Shown here piece by piece: positions 1-8,214 of a DNA stretch of 64,000 nucleotides. The translations under genes and the position numbers were made by a program. The stretch comes from Diacronema lutheri (taxonomy: Eukaryota > Haptophyta > Pavlovophyceae > Pavlovales > Pavlovaceae). The notes beneath the pieces are model-generated. The model was not told the origin of the DNA. It was given only the letters and a program-made list of their open reading frames with translations, and made no database searches. Every line of letters begins with the position of its first letter. Within the stretch, counting starts at the first letter, position 1. The DNA lies in contig JAGTXO010000003.1 in the NCBI GenBank assembly GCA_019448385.1, positions 1,302,001 through 1,366,000 on the forward strand, in the 5' to 3' direction.

Positions 1-492
1 TCGCTCGCCGAGCGGGAGCTGCTCGCGAGCGCGTTGCACGCGCGTACCGGCGGCGGCGGCGGCGCGCCCGGTCTTCAGGAGCGCGCGCGTGCAGCGCCGC
101 CGCGGCCGAGCGGAACACATGCCGGCGCACGCTCGGCGAGCTCGGCGACGGGCAGTTCCCAAGTCTACCAATCGCCCGGCCTGCGCAGCTACGCGAGCAG
201 CCTCGCGCCCTCGCCCGCGTCGAGCAGCGCGCGCTCGTCGGACGCCCTCGCGGCGAGCGTCGCTCGCCGCAAGGCGGCGCGCGCGGCGCTGGCGGCCTAT
301 TCGCCGCGCGACGCGCGCGCGCCGCCGAGCGCGGACGCGTTGACGCTGCAGCGGCATGTCGAGCTGCTCCACAAGCAGCTGATGGGTCGCGTATCGGAAG
401 AGGAGCGCCGCGACGTGCTGGCGCACGCCGCGCCGGGCGGACGCGCCGCCACGGCATGGGGTGCGACTGTGCCTGCGCGCGCACCAAGCTGA
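1..492 (+). CDS. C-terminal part of a gene entering from the left edge, unknown function
   Basis: The reading frame is open from base 1 and closes with TGA at 490-492, so the start lies outside the window. About 163 residues are visible. The first two thirds are rich in Ala, Ser, Gly and Arg with no clear fold. Near the end, at about residues 114-140, lies a likely helix containing LQRHVELLHKQLMGRVSEEE. No family is recognised. The last ~20 residues (AAPGGRAATAW onward) look like translated intron or UTR, so the true 3' end may differ through splicing. The next gene is convergent. Confidence 0.4.
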   Translation, partial: SLAERELLASALHARTGGGGGAPGLQERARAAPPRPSGTHAGARSASSATGSSQVYQSPGLRSYASSLAPSPASSSARSSDALAASVARRKAARAALAAYSPRDARAPPSADALTLQRHVELLHKQLMGRVSEEERRDVLAHAAPGGRAATAWGATVPARAPS

Positions 493-754
493 CGAACAGC
501 TTCCACTCCGCGCAAGATGCGGAACTCTCCGCCTCGAGACGTCCGGGGTCCAAGCCGACCAGTCGCAGGGCAGGCCGGGGGCCTTGACGCTGAGCGCCTC
601 CTGTGGCTCTGCTGACGAATGAACACGGGCAAAGTCAGACCCAAACATGAGGTCGCGCTCGGCGGCTGGCATCAGGCGTTTAGGTTCGGTGCGTGCGCAC
701 GAGCACGAGAACTGCAGCTGCGTTCGAGCACAGCGCGGGCGAGCGGCCGCGCCT
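493..754. other. Intergenic region between convergent 3' ends
   Basis: No gene or RNA is recognised here. It separates the stop of the left-edge gene from the stop of the minus-strand gene that begins at 2041, so it should hold two 3' UTRs. Confidence 0.4.
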
Positions 755-2041
755 TCACTCGCTCGAGGTCGTCGCGGCGGGCGAGTGCGACGGCTCGTCG
801 GACGGCGACGTCATCGGCGTCTCGGCGTGCGCGCCGTCGTCGGTGGGCGCGGGCTGCGCGTCGCCCGCGACCGCGCCACCGCCACCGCCGCCGCCACGGA
901 AGAGGCCGTCGAGGCCGAAGATCTTGGTGATGCGCTCGATCGCCTCACGCACGTGGTACTCGGTCGTGAGCTCCGAGCCCTTGGCCTGCACCTTCTCGGC
1001 GGTCGTGAGCAGCTTGGCCTTGAGCTGGTCGACGAGCTTGAGCGCGGTGTCGCGCAGCTTCTGCAGCTCGACCGAGCTGTGGCCCATCTGAAAGCCGTGC
1101 TTCCACGCGTCCGCCAGCGCCGCGCGCTTCGCGTGCAGCTCGTCCGAGAGCGCGACGGACGACGAGTGGAGCAGGCCGTACCCGCGGCGCGCCGCCTCGC
1201 GCGCGATCATCGGCAGGTCCTCCTTGAGCAGCTTGAGCGTGTCGGCCTGGAACTCGGGCGAGAGCACGTACTCGCGGTACGAGACCAGGTTGTCGTACTG
1301 CGCGGCGGGCGGCGCGGACGGCGCCGCCGCGCGCGCTGGGCTGTCGGCGCGCCAGCAGCGCGGTGCGCGCGGCGGATCGCGCGCGCGGCGCACCTTGATC
1401 AGGTCGATCACGTTCGACCTGAGCTCCTGCGCCGTCTCAATCGGGTGTGCGCGCGCCTTGTTGACGCCCTCGAGAGCGCGCTTGAAGCGCGGCGACCCGA
1501 CGATCGCGAGCCGGTTGCGCTCGAGCACGTCGACGAGCGGCGCGACGCGCTCACGCGCGGGCTGGATGATCACCTCGTTGGCCTTGCTCACGTACGGCTT
1601 GGCGCGCGCCGACGCAACGTCGAACGTCGGCTTGACGATGTTGTCGTTTGCAAGGACGGCGAGCTCCTTGCGCCCGTCCGCGTGCGTCGCCTTCTTGATG
1701 TACGGCGTCGCGACCTGCTGGATCTCGACCGACTTGTCCATCAGCGCCTGAACGGTCGTGAGCTTTGAGATCATCTCGATCTGCTTCGGGTCCAAGTACT
1801 GCGCGCGCGCGCGCGCGCCGCGCGCCGGCGGGCGAGCGCGCGTGCGGGCAAGAACGTGGCGGGTGGGTGCTCCGCGTCGGCGCGCCACGCGCGGCGCAGC
1901 GCGCGCGTTCGCGGAGAGCGGCGGGTAGCGATAGCGCGGCAGTACCTTGACCGCGCCAAAGTGCAGCAAGGTTTTGTACACGAGCGCCGGGCGCGTCCTC
2001 GTGTCGTAGAGCTCACGGACGGTGGTCGAGACGGATGCCAT
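755..2041 (-). CDS. Amphipathic-helix protein, possibly lipid-droplet or plastid associated (347 aa, 3 exons)
   Basis: ATG is at 2041-2039. Two in-frame introns fit: 1799-1945 (AAG|GTACTG to CAG|TACTTG) and 1298-1393 (AAG|GTGCGC to CAG|TACGAC), both phase 0, leaving 347 residues. The protein starts MASVSTTVRELYDTRTRPAL and consists of repeated amphipathic segments (ATPYIKKA, KPYVSKANEVIIQPARERVA, APLVDVLERN), followed by a Gly8 run and an acidic Ser/Thr-rich tail. The repeated P-x-V plus charged-helix pattern resembles perilipin-like and rubber-elongation-factor-like proteins that coat lipid droplets, but this is similarity of style only. No catalytic motif is visible. The first intron ends in a GC dinucleotide run with no pyrimidine tract. 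The gene is divergent from the Sel1 gene. Confidence 0.65.
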   Translation of the reverse strand: MASVSTTVRELYDTRTRPALVYKTLLHFGAVKVLPRYRYPPLSANARAAPRVARRRGAPTRHVLARTRARPPARGARARAQYLDPKQIEMISKLTTVQALMDKSVEIQQVATPYIKKATHADGRKELAVLANDNIVKPTFDVASARAKPYVSKANEVIIQPARERVAPLVDVLERNRLAIVGSPRFKRALEGVNKARAHPIETAQELRSNVIDLIKVRRARDPPRAPRCWRADSPARAAAPSAPPAAQYDNLVSYREYVLSPEFQADTLKLLKEDLPMIAREAARRGYGLLHSSSVALSDELHAKRAALADAWKHGFQMGHSSVELQKLRDTALKLVDQLKAKLLTTAEKVQAKGSELTTEYHVREAIERITKIFGLDGLFRGGGGGGGAVAGDAQPAPTDDGAHAETPMTSPSDEPSHSPAATTSSE

Positions 2042-2382
2042 GGCCTCTTCGCACTTCCCGGCACTTCCTCCGTCCCTCGAAATTCATCTTTTTGAATCTT
2101 TTAGGATTTCGGCCGTGTCCGCCAGTCATCAGCGTGCAGCAGAGTGCAGCGATGGTGATCTGCGCGGGCTGCGCACGAGGCCGGTCGGCACTCTCGTTGA
2201 CGTGCGCACGGGCTCCGTTCCCATCGGATGCCGCAGCCTGGCTGTGCCAGGCATCATTCCTTCCTGAGCGTCAGTCATGGTGGCCCGCGCCCGCCCGTGC
2301 TCCGCGACGGGAAGGCAAAGTGCATCGTCGAAGGGCGCCGTCCGCCATCCTTTTTGCGGGCGCGCGCCATCCGCCATCAAGA
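2042..2382. promoter_or_regulatory. Divergent intergenic region, probable shared promoter
   Basis: This 341-bp stretch separates two opposed start codons. It is less GC-rich than its surroundings, with T-rich segments around 2085-2105. The frame of the Sel1 gene stays open through it, with an earlier in-frame ATG at 2035, so part could be coding if that start is used. That ATG overlaps the first codons of the opposing gene, which makes the start at 2383 more likely. Confidence 0.35.
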
Positions 2383-4851
2383 ATGATGCCGCTCAGCGCG
2401 GCGGGCGCGCCCGCCGGCGCGCCCGGCGTGGAGGCGCTTGACGTGCACGTCGCGGCAGACGAGTCGCTGCTCACCGTGAGCGACCGCGCGGCGCGCGGCT
2501 CGGCGTCTGCGCAGCTCGAGCTCGCGCTGCGGCTGCTCGAGGGGCGCGGCGTGCCGCGCGACCAGCACGAGGCGATCCGGCTGCTCCAGCTCGCCGCGAA
2601 GGCGGGCCACCCCGACGCGCAGCTGCACCTCGCCACGTGCCACGCGAACGGCGTCGGTGTCGCCAAGAACGAGCGGCAGGCCGTCAAACTGCTCCGGCTC
2701 GCGTCCGCGGCCGGGCTCGCGGCCGCGCGCGTGGCGCTCGGCGAGATGCACCGCGAGGGGCGCGGCATCTCGCGCAACGAGCGCGAGGCCGCGCACCTGT
2801 TCCGCCTGGCCGCCGACCAGGGCGACGCTACCGCGCAGCTCAAGCTCGGCGCCTGCTACCGTCGCGGCACGGGCGTCGCGCGCGACGACGCAGAGGCGGC
2901 GCGCCTCTTCGCGCTCGCGGCCGAGCAGGGCCTCGCGGCCGCGCAATACAACCTCGGCGCGTGCTACGACGAGGGGATCGGCGTCGCGCGCGACGACGTC
3001 GAGGCGGCGCGGCTGTACGCCCTCGCGGCCGAGCGCGGCGTCCCGAACGCGCTGAACAACCTCGGGATCCTGCACAAGGAGGGGCGTGGCGTGCTTCGCA
3101 GCGATGCGGAGGCGGCGCGGCTCTTCGCGCGCGCGGCCGAGCGCGGCCTCGCGCGCGGCCAGTTCAACCTCGGCGTGTGCCACTGCGACGGCCGCGGCGT
3201 GGCGCGTGACGACGCGCACGCCGCGCGGCTCTTCGCGCGCGCCGCTGACCAGGGCCTCGCCGCCGGGCAGAACGCGCTCGGGCTGTGCTTTCGAGAAGGG
3301 CGCGGCGTGCGGCGCGACGAGGCGGAGGCGGCGCGCCACTTCGCGCTCGCGGCCGAGCAGGGCGAGCCCGCCGCGCAGCTCAACCTCGGGCTGTGCTACC
3401 TGCACGGCACGGGCGGCGTGCCGCGCGACGACCGGATGGCCGTGAGGTACTTCACGCTCGCCGCGGAGCAGAACAGCGCACAGGCGCAGTACCAGTTGGG
3501 CCAATGCTATGCGCGCGCGCGTGGCGTCGCGCACAACGACGCGAAGGCGGCGGAGCTCTTCCGCGCGGCGGCTGAGCGCGGCATCGCCGAGGCGCAGAAC
3601 GCGCTCGGGCTGTGCTTTCGAGAAGGGCGCGGCGTGCGGCGCGACGAGGCGGAGGCGGCGCGCCTCTTCGCGCTCGCGGCCGAGCAGCGACTGCCCGCCG
3701 CGTTCAACAATCTGGGCGAGTGCCTCGTCGACGGATGCGGCGTGGCGCGAGACGACGCGGAGGGCGCGCGCCTCTTCGCGCTCGCCGCCGAGCAGGGCGA
3801 CGAGACCGCCGAGTACAACCTCGCCATGTGCCTCCTCGACGGACGTGGCGTTGAGCCCGACGCTGCGGCGGGCGCGCGCCTGCTGCGTGGCGCGGCGGGC
3901 TCGGGCTTGGCGATCGCGCAGAATGCGCTGGGCGAGTGCCTTGCGCAGGGCATCGGCCTGCCGCGCGACGAGGCCAGGGCCGCGCGCCTCTTCCGCCGCG
4001 CGGCCGAGGGCGGAAGCGCAGACGCGCAGTTCAACTTGGCCGAGGCGTACGCTGCCGCGCGCGGCGTGCCTGAGAGCGAGCCAGACGCTGAGGTTCTGTA
4101 CCGCTCGGCGGCGGAGCACGGGCACGCGGGCGCGCTCAACGCGCTCGGCGAGCTGTACCGCGACGGCCGCGTCGTGCCCCGCAGCGATGGCGAGGCCGTG
4201 CGCCTCTTTCGACTCGCCGCGAAAGGTGGGCATGCGCACGCACAGCTCAACCTCGCGCAATGTTACGCAAAGGGCCGAGGCGTGCCACGCGACGAGGCCG
4301 AGGCGGCGCGCCTCTACCGGCTCGCCGGCGACGCGGGCCTCGCGCACGCGCAGGCCGCGCTCGGCGCGCTGCTCGTCGCCGGCGCCGCCGGACATCGACC
4401 GGCGGAGCTTCGAGAAGGCGCGCGCCTGCTCGGCATGGCGGCGCAGCGCGTCGGCAGGGACGACGCGTGCCGCGCGGATGCGCTCGCGCTGCTCGCGCGG
4501 CATGCGGGCGAGCGCGAGGTCGCGGCGGCGTGCTGCGCCGGCTGTGGCCGCACTGAGCGGCTATACCGGTGCACCGAGTGTGGCGTCGCGCGCTTTTGCG
4601 GCGTAGAGTGCGCCGCGCGGATGGCAGCGGCGCACAACGCGAGCTGCGCGCGCTGGAGGGCGGACGCGGCGTCTGGCGGCGTGGCAGGCGCGCACGCCGC
4701 GGGCGCGAGCCCGCCGGACGACGAGCGCGGCGGCGCGCTGCTCAAGGTCGAGCCGTCAGACGGCGGCGCGCGGCACGCGCAGCCTGAGCGCATTGGGCGC
4801 GACGCGGACGACGAAGCGCTGGACAGGATGGCGTCGCTGCAGCTGCTGTGA
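2383..4851 (+). CDS. Sel1-repeat protein with C-terminal MYND zinc finger (822 aa)
   Basis: A single-exon ORF. I chose ATG 2383 because the protein-like composition starts there; an in-frame ATG at 2035 would add 116 residues. About 18 consecutive Sel1 repeats of 36 residues run from roughly residue 37 to 690 (core pattern AxxxLGxCYxxGxGVxRDxxEAARLFxLAAEQG). A MYND-type zinc finger follows at about residues 710-750 (CAGCGRTERLYRCTEC, then CGVEC and HNASC). Sel1 solenoids are protein scaffolds and MYND fingers bind short proline motifs, so an adaptor role is likely; no enzyme domain is seen. Repeats 8 and 11 share an identical stretch of about 68 bp (3271-3338 and 3595-3662), suggesting recent conversion within the array. 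Confidence 0.9.
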   Translation: MMPLSAAGAPAGAPGVEALDVHVAADESLLTVSDRAARGSASAQLELALRLLEGRGVPRDQHEAIRLLQLAAKAGHPDAQLHLATCHANGVGVAKNERQAVKLLRLASAAGLAAARVALGEMHREGRGISRNEREAAHLFRLAADQGDATAQLKLGACYRRGTGVARDDAEAARLFALAAEQGLAAAQYNLGACYDEGIGVARDDVEAARLYALAAERGVPNALNNLGILHKEGRGVLRSDAEAARLFARAAERGLARGQFNLGVCHCDGRGVARDDAHAARLFARAADQGLAAGQNALGLCFREGRGVRRDEAEAARHFALAAEQGEPAAQLNLGLCYLHGTGGVPRDDRMAVRYFTLAAEQNSAQAQYQLGQCYARARGVAHNDAKAAELFRAAAERGIAEAQNALGLCFREGRGVRRDEAEAARLFALAAEQRLPAAFNNLGECLVDGCGVARDDAEGARLFALAAEQGDETAEYNLAMCLLDGRGVEPDAAAGARLLRGAAGSGLAIAQNALGECLAQGIGLPRDEARAARLFRRAAEGGSADAQFNLAEAYAAARGVPESEPDAEVLYRSAAEHGHAGALNALGELYRDGRVVPRSDGEAVRLFRLAAKGGHAHAQLNLAQCYAKGRGVPRDEAEAARLYRLAGDAGLAHAQAALGALLVAGAAGHRPAELREGARLLGMAAQRVGRDDACRADALALLARHAGEREVAAACCAGCGRTERLYRCTECGVARFCGVECAARMAAAHNASCARWRADAASGGVAGAHAAGASPPDDERGGALLKVEPSDGGARHAQPERIGRDADDEALDRMASLQLL

Positions 4852-4931
4852 GTGGCACGTGCGATGGCCGTGCAAATACACACGCCCGCCGTCTCGCGCA
4901 CCTGCACTCCGACGTGGAGTGCACGTTCCAA

Positions 4932-4995
4932 TGTACATACTTAAATGCGGGCGAATCGCTATTTCGCCCTCCATACGGGGCGAACCGTATGTACA
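4932..4995. repeat. Nested inverted repeats between convergent genes
   Basis: Three perfect small stems lie together: TGTACATAC (4932-4940) with GTATGTACA (4987-4995), GGGCGAA (4949-4955) with TTCGCCC (4963-4969), and CATACGG (4972-4978) with CCGTATG (4985-4991). The outer and last stems compete for the same bases. It sits between the Sel1 stop (4851) and the bestrophin stop (5002), so it could shape the 3' ends of both transcripts. Confidence 0.6.
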
Positions 4996-5001
4996 CATCA
5001 G

Positions 5002-7074
5002 CTACGACGCATTGGACTGATCCTGCGCGGGCGGCATCGCCATCGTACGGCTCGGCCGATCGGAGAGGACGGGCGAGAGGCCGCCGAGCGCCACGCGCGC
5101 GTCGATTGGGGCCTGCTTGGCCGCGGTCGAGTCGGTCGCCGACCGGCCGTCAGCGCCGCCCACGTGCTCCACCTTGTGCGTCATGTCTGACTGTGCGGAC
5201 GCGCCGTGCGCCTCGATCGTCATGCCGACGGCCGCGAGGACGTCGGGCGCCATCATCCTCTTGCGCGCCGGCGCGCCAAATTCGACGCGACGCGCCTGCG
5301 CGCGCGTGCCGCGGTGCGACCGACGGGCAGCGGTCAACAGGCCGCACGGCGCGCGAGGCGCGGCGTGCGCGCGGGAGGCGGGCGCGTGGAGCGCGCCACG
5401 TCGCGCGAGCGCGCGAGCGGAGCGGGCCGCGCGGCGCTGCGTGCGTGCGCACCTGCTTCGCGTCCTCGTCGAGCAGCTCGGGGTTCGGTCCCAGGAAGGG
5501 ATCGTCCGGCACTTTGGCGCCCGCGTCGGCGAGCAGCAGATGCAGCAGTGCCGCGTTGAACTCCTGCCCGATCTCGACGAGCGGCAGGTGGTTCGGCCCG
5601 TACCCGAATGGCTCTTCGAGCTCGCGCGCGACCTGGTTGAGCGCCGTGTACCCGAGCACGACGAAGAAGCTGAGGGCCCAGACGAGGACGTAGCCGGAGC
5701 CGGGCGGCACGCTGCCCAGCGCGGCCTCGTCGATTGCGTCGCCCGTCAGCGAGAGCCGCGTCTCGACGAGCGCCGACGCGGTGAGCGGCGCGATCACGCT
5801 GAACACGTGTAACAAGAGCGTCACCAGTTGCACGTATGGGAAGGGGAATGGCGTCTCGCTCACCTTGCACGCCTGCTGGTAGCCGTGGGCGCCCTCGCTC
5901 AGGAGCTGGTAGGCGCGCGTCACGACCGGCGGCGGATGCGCCAACCCGCCCGACGCCGCGCGCCGCAAGCAGATGCGCATGATCCACATTCGAACGGTGA
6001 AGACGCGGTCGCGCGAGTGGCTGCCGGCAAGGCTCCTCTGCTCGTCGCGCGAGATGCCGCCAATCACGCCGAAGCGGTGCGCGAGCGCGAGCTGGCGCAA
6101 GGCGTCCGGGTCGTGCAGGTAGAAGAGCGTCGTCGCGCCGAAGCGCAGCGGGCTTAGCCCCGACGCCCTCTGCCGCGAGAAGAGCGAGTTGGACTGGCGG
6201 ACGCGCGAGCGCGCGGCGCGCTTGCGTAAGACGTCGGCACCCTGGCTCTGGTCTGTAAGCGTGCGCGCGCCGAGCGTCGTGCCACGCTCCGTGCGGCTGT
6301 CCGTGCGCGCGGCGACGGCGGCGTTGCTGGCGCCGAAGCCGCCGCCGAAGCCGCTGCTGCGGTTCAGCGCGATCCTGCTCGCGCGGCGCGCGGGGTCGGC
6401 AAACGGGTTGATTCCGTACGGATCTTCGGACTCAATCGTGTCGAGCGCCTCGACGACCTTCCAGTCGCCGCGGCAGTCAGCCAGGGCAAGGGCCATGAGG
6501 AGGGAGAAGTGGTGGATCATCCGCGCGCGGAAGTAGCGCGCGTCGGGCAGCGGCGAGTCGCGCTCAAATTCGATGATCTGCATCGCGGCGTCCTGCCAGC
6601 GGCTCGCGGCGAGCGAAAGCGACGTACGAGCCTCCCACCACCGTTGGTAGGCGAGGTTGGACCGCTGGACGAGTAGGTAACCGAGCACGAGGCTCAACAT
6701 CTGCACGACATACGGGTGCGTGAACAGGGACCGGTCCTTGCCGCTCAGCCCGTAGAGCTCAAAGACGAGGCTGAGCGCGCTCGATAGCAGCGCTTGCGGG
6801 ACGCACCTCGGCAAGACCGACCCGTACCAGAGCAGGAAGACGCGCCACCAGTTCGCCTCTGCGGCTGAGAGCGGCCGGGCACGCAGCCCACGCGCAGGCA
6901 GCACGAAGGAGAGCCCAGACCGAGGTCGCGCGAGCCGCAGGCGGGCACGGGGGCACAACACCGCCAAGCGCGCGAGTCAGCGACCGAGCGTCGGCGCCGC
7001 GCCGCGGCTGAAGCGGACCCCGCCGGCGCGCGCGAGCGCGCGTCGCGCGGCAGCACACAGGTGTAGTAGATCAT
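5002..7074 (-). CDS. Bestrophin-like anion/bicarbonate channel (573 aa, 3 exons)
   Basis: Exons 7074-7059, 6864-5453 and 5295-5002 join in frame. Intron 1 (6865-7058) starts GTGTGC, ends CTCAG and is phase 1; intron 2 (5296-5452) starts GTGCGC, ends GCAG and is phase 0. The 16-nt first exon gives MIYYT, spliced onto SAEANWWRVFLLWYGSVLPR, the usual short N-terminus of bestrophin/UPF0187 proteins. Family signs include the ANWWRVFLLWYGSVLPR start, QRWWEARTSLSLAASRW and a C-terminal GYTALNQVARELEEPFGYGPNHLPL block. A Ser/Arg-rich insert of about 100 residues follows DPYGINPFADP. About four hydrophobic segments are visible. Algal bestrophins can carry bicarbonate to the plastid; a carbon-supply role is inferred. 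The last exon adds a hydrophilic tail. Confidence 0.88.
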
Positions 7075-7220
7075 GGCGAACTAGGCCCGATGGGCACCGG
7101 TGAGCCTGCCGGAGCTTCGTTGCCCGCTCCTCGTTGCCCCGGCCCCTAGGCGTCCGTCAAGGGGCAGGTGCAAAGGCAGGTGTGCCGGGTCTTTCCGGGT
7201 TGGAATAAAATTCACATTCG

Positions 7221-7275
7221 ATTCCCCCGCAGCTGGTGCTGACCCCGCTGTCCTGACGTAAGCGCCGTTAGTATA
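7221..7275 (+). repeat. Dispersed repeat block, copy 1
   Basis: About 53 bp (CGATTCCCCCGCAGCTGGTG through GCGCCGTTAGTAT) recur at 51339-51392 with essentially one visible base change (GACGTAAGC here, GACGTGAGC there). Both copies end in GCCGTTAGTAT, after which the flanks diverge, so this end probably marks an element boundary. Confidence 0.7.
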
Positions 7276-7448
7276 AAATTCGCGCCGCCGCACCGCCACG
7301 CGGCTCACGGCGTCCAGGCGGATGTGGACGCCTGCGGCGGTGTGGACGGCCTCTGCTTCCGGCGCGGCGACGGCGGCGGCGGCCGGCGGTGGCCGGCGAG
7401 GGGTGGCTAGGCGTGTGTGGGTGTCCGCCCATGACGCGTCCTGCCACG

Positions 7449-7612
7449 TCCTTGCCGTCCCGGCCGTTCCCGCTGCCGGCGTGCACAGGGTCGACGCCCT
7501 GATTTCGGCCTGATGTTGCGTGCGCCCTTTCGCTCGCTCCGTTTGTCCAGCCTCGGCCCCGTGCGCGCCCCTCCTGCTGACCCGCCTGTAAGCGTCGTTA
7601 GTATAAAATTCA
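7449..7612 (+). repeat. Left arm of inverted repeat around two small genes
   Basis: This segment matches the reverse complement of 8992-9163, with scattered mismatches and small gaps. Shared landmarks are GTGCACAGGGTCGACGCCC, TTTCGCTCGCTCCG, GCCTCGGCCCCGTGC and the inner end AAGCGTCGTTAGTAT. The arms enclose the thioredoxin-like and GNAT genes. Confidence 0.65.
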
Positions 7613-7689
7613 CATAAAGCGTCGTTAGTATAAAATTCACATGATAGCAACGGGCAACCAGTAATTAATGGGGATATAACCTCGAAAGC

Positions 7690-8163
7690 ATGGCGGCGTG
7701 TCTCTTGCTTGCAGCTCTCCTCATGGTCGTGGGAGCGAGGTCCGTCACCCTCATCGAATCGGACGAGGCGTTCGAGCGGCACGTTTTGGCAGATTCGCGC
7801 GCAAGCCTCTTCCTCTTCACGTCCTCCTCGTCCGAGGCGAGCGCGGCGCGGAGCACGGCGGCGCTTGATATGCTGCACGACGTCGGCGCGGCACTCTCGC
7901 CGTTGCTCACAACGGCACATGGCGACGCCGGGGTGCTCAAGGCGACCGCCACAGAGTTCAACATACGCACGCGCCGCTGCCCAAAGCTTCTCCTCTTCGC
8001 GCAGCGAGCGCGCCAGGCCGAGGTGCTCGACCTCGGCGATGACTTGAGCGGCGGGCGCGTCGAATCGCAGGTGCGGGCGCTGCTCGCCGGCCTGGCCATC
8101 GCCGCGGACGGCGCGGCATTGAAAGCGACGCTAGCAGTCGGCGGTCCAGCGGACGAGCTGTGA
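7690..8163 (+). CDS. Small secretory thioredoxin-like protein lacking the CxxC pair (157 aa)
   Basis: ATG 7690, stop TGA 8161-8163, no intron. Residues 1-17 (MAACLLLAALLMVVGAR) form a clear signal peptide or anchor. The following part has the spacing of a thioredoxin fold: a first strand (SVTLIESDEAF), a central strand (ASLFLFTSSSSEAS) where WCGHC would normally be, and FNIRTRRCPKLLLFA, which fits the FxIxxxPTLLLF strand with its cis-proline. With serines in place of the active-site cysteines it should not act as a redox enzyme; a binding or chaperone role in the secretory pathway is possible. A run of 35 G follows four bases after the stop. Family assignment is tentative. Confidence 0.6.
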   Translation: MAACLLLAALLMVVGARSVTLIESDEAFERHVLADSRASLFLFTSSSSEASAARSTAALDMLHDVGAALSPLLTTAHGDAGVLKATATEFNIRTRRCPKLLLFAQRARQAEVLDLGDDLSGGRVESQVRALLAGLAIAADGAALKATLAVGGPADEL

Positions 8164-8167
8164 CTAT

Positions 8168-8202
<35 letters not shown>
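8168..8202. repeat. Poly(G) tract of 35 bases
   Basis: An uninterrupted run of 35 G between two convergent stop codons (8163 and 8215). On the plus strand it is in the 3' UTR of the thioredoxin-like gene, four bases after TGA. Such a run can form G-quadruplexes. Exact length is prone to sequencing error. Confidence 0.9.
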
Positions 8203-8203
<1 letters not shown>

Positions 8204-8214
8204 CCAAAAAAATT

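Larger units (their letters stand above)
7081..7689. other. Repeat-bearing intergenic region
   Basis: No gene is supported here. The stretch holds three copies of a short AT-rich motif (GTTAGTATAAAATTC at about 7268, 7596 and 7624), a block also found near 51.3 kb, and the left arm of an inverted repeat. Its AT-rich patches stand out against the GC-rich surroundings. Confidence 0.5.

Noticed and set aside
2377-4503. A 708-residue open frame antisense to the Sel1 gene
   Set aside because: It mirrors the 36-residue Sel1 period with Arg/Ala-rich sequence and no family features. GC-rich codons with G or C in the third position leave antisense frames open.
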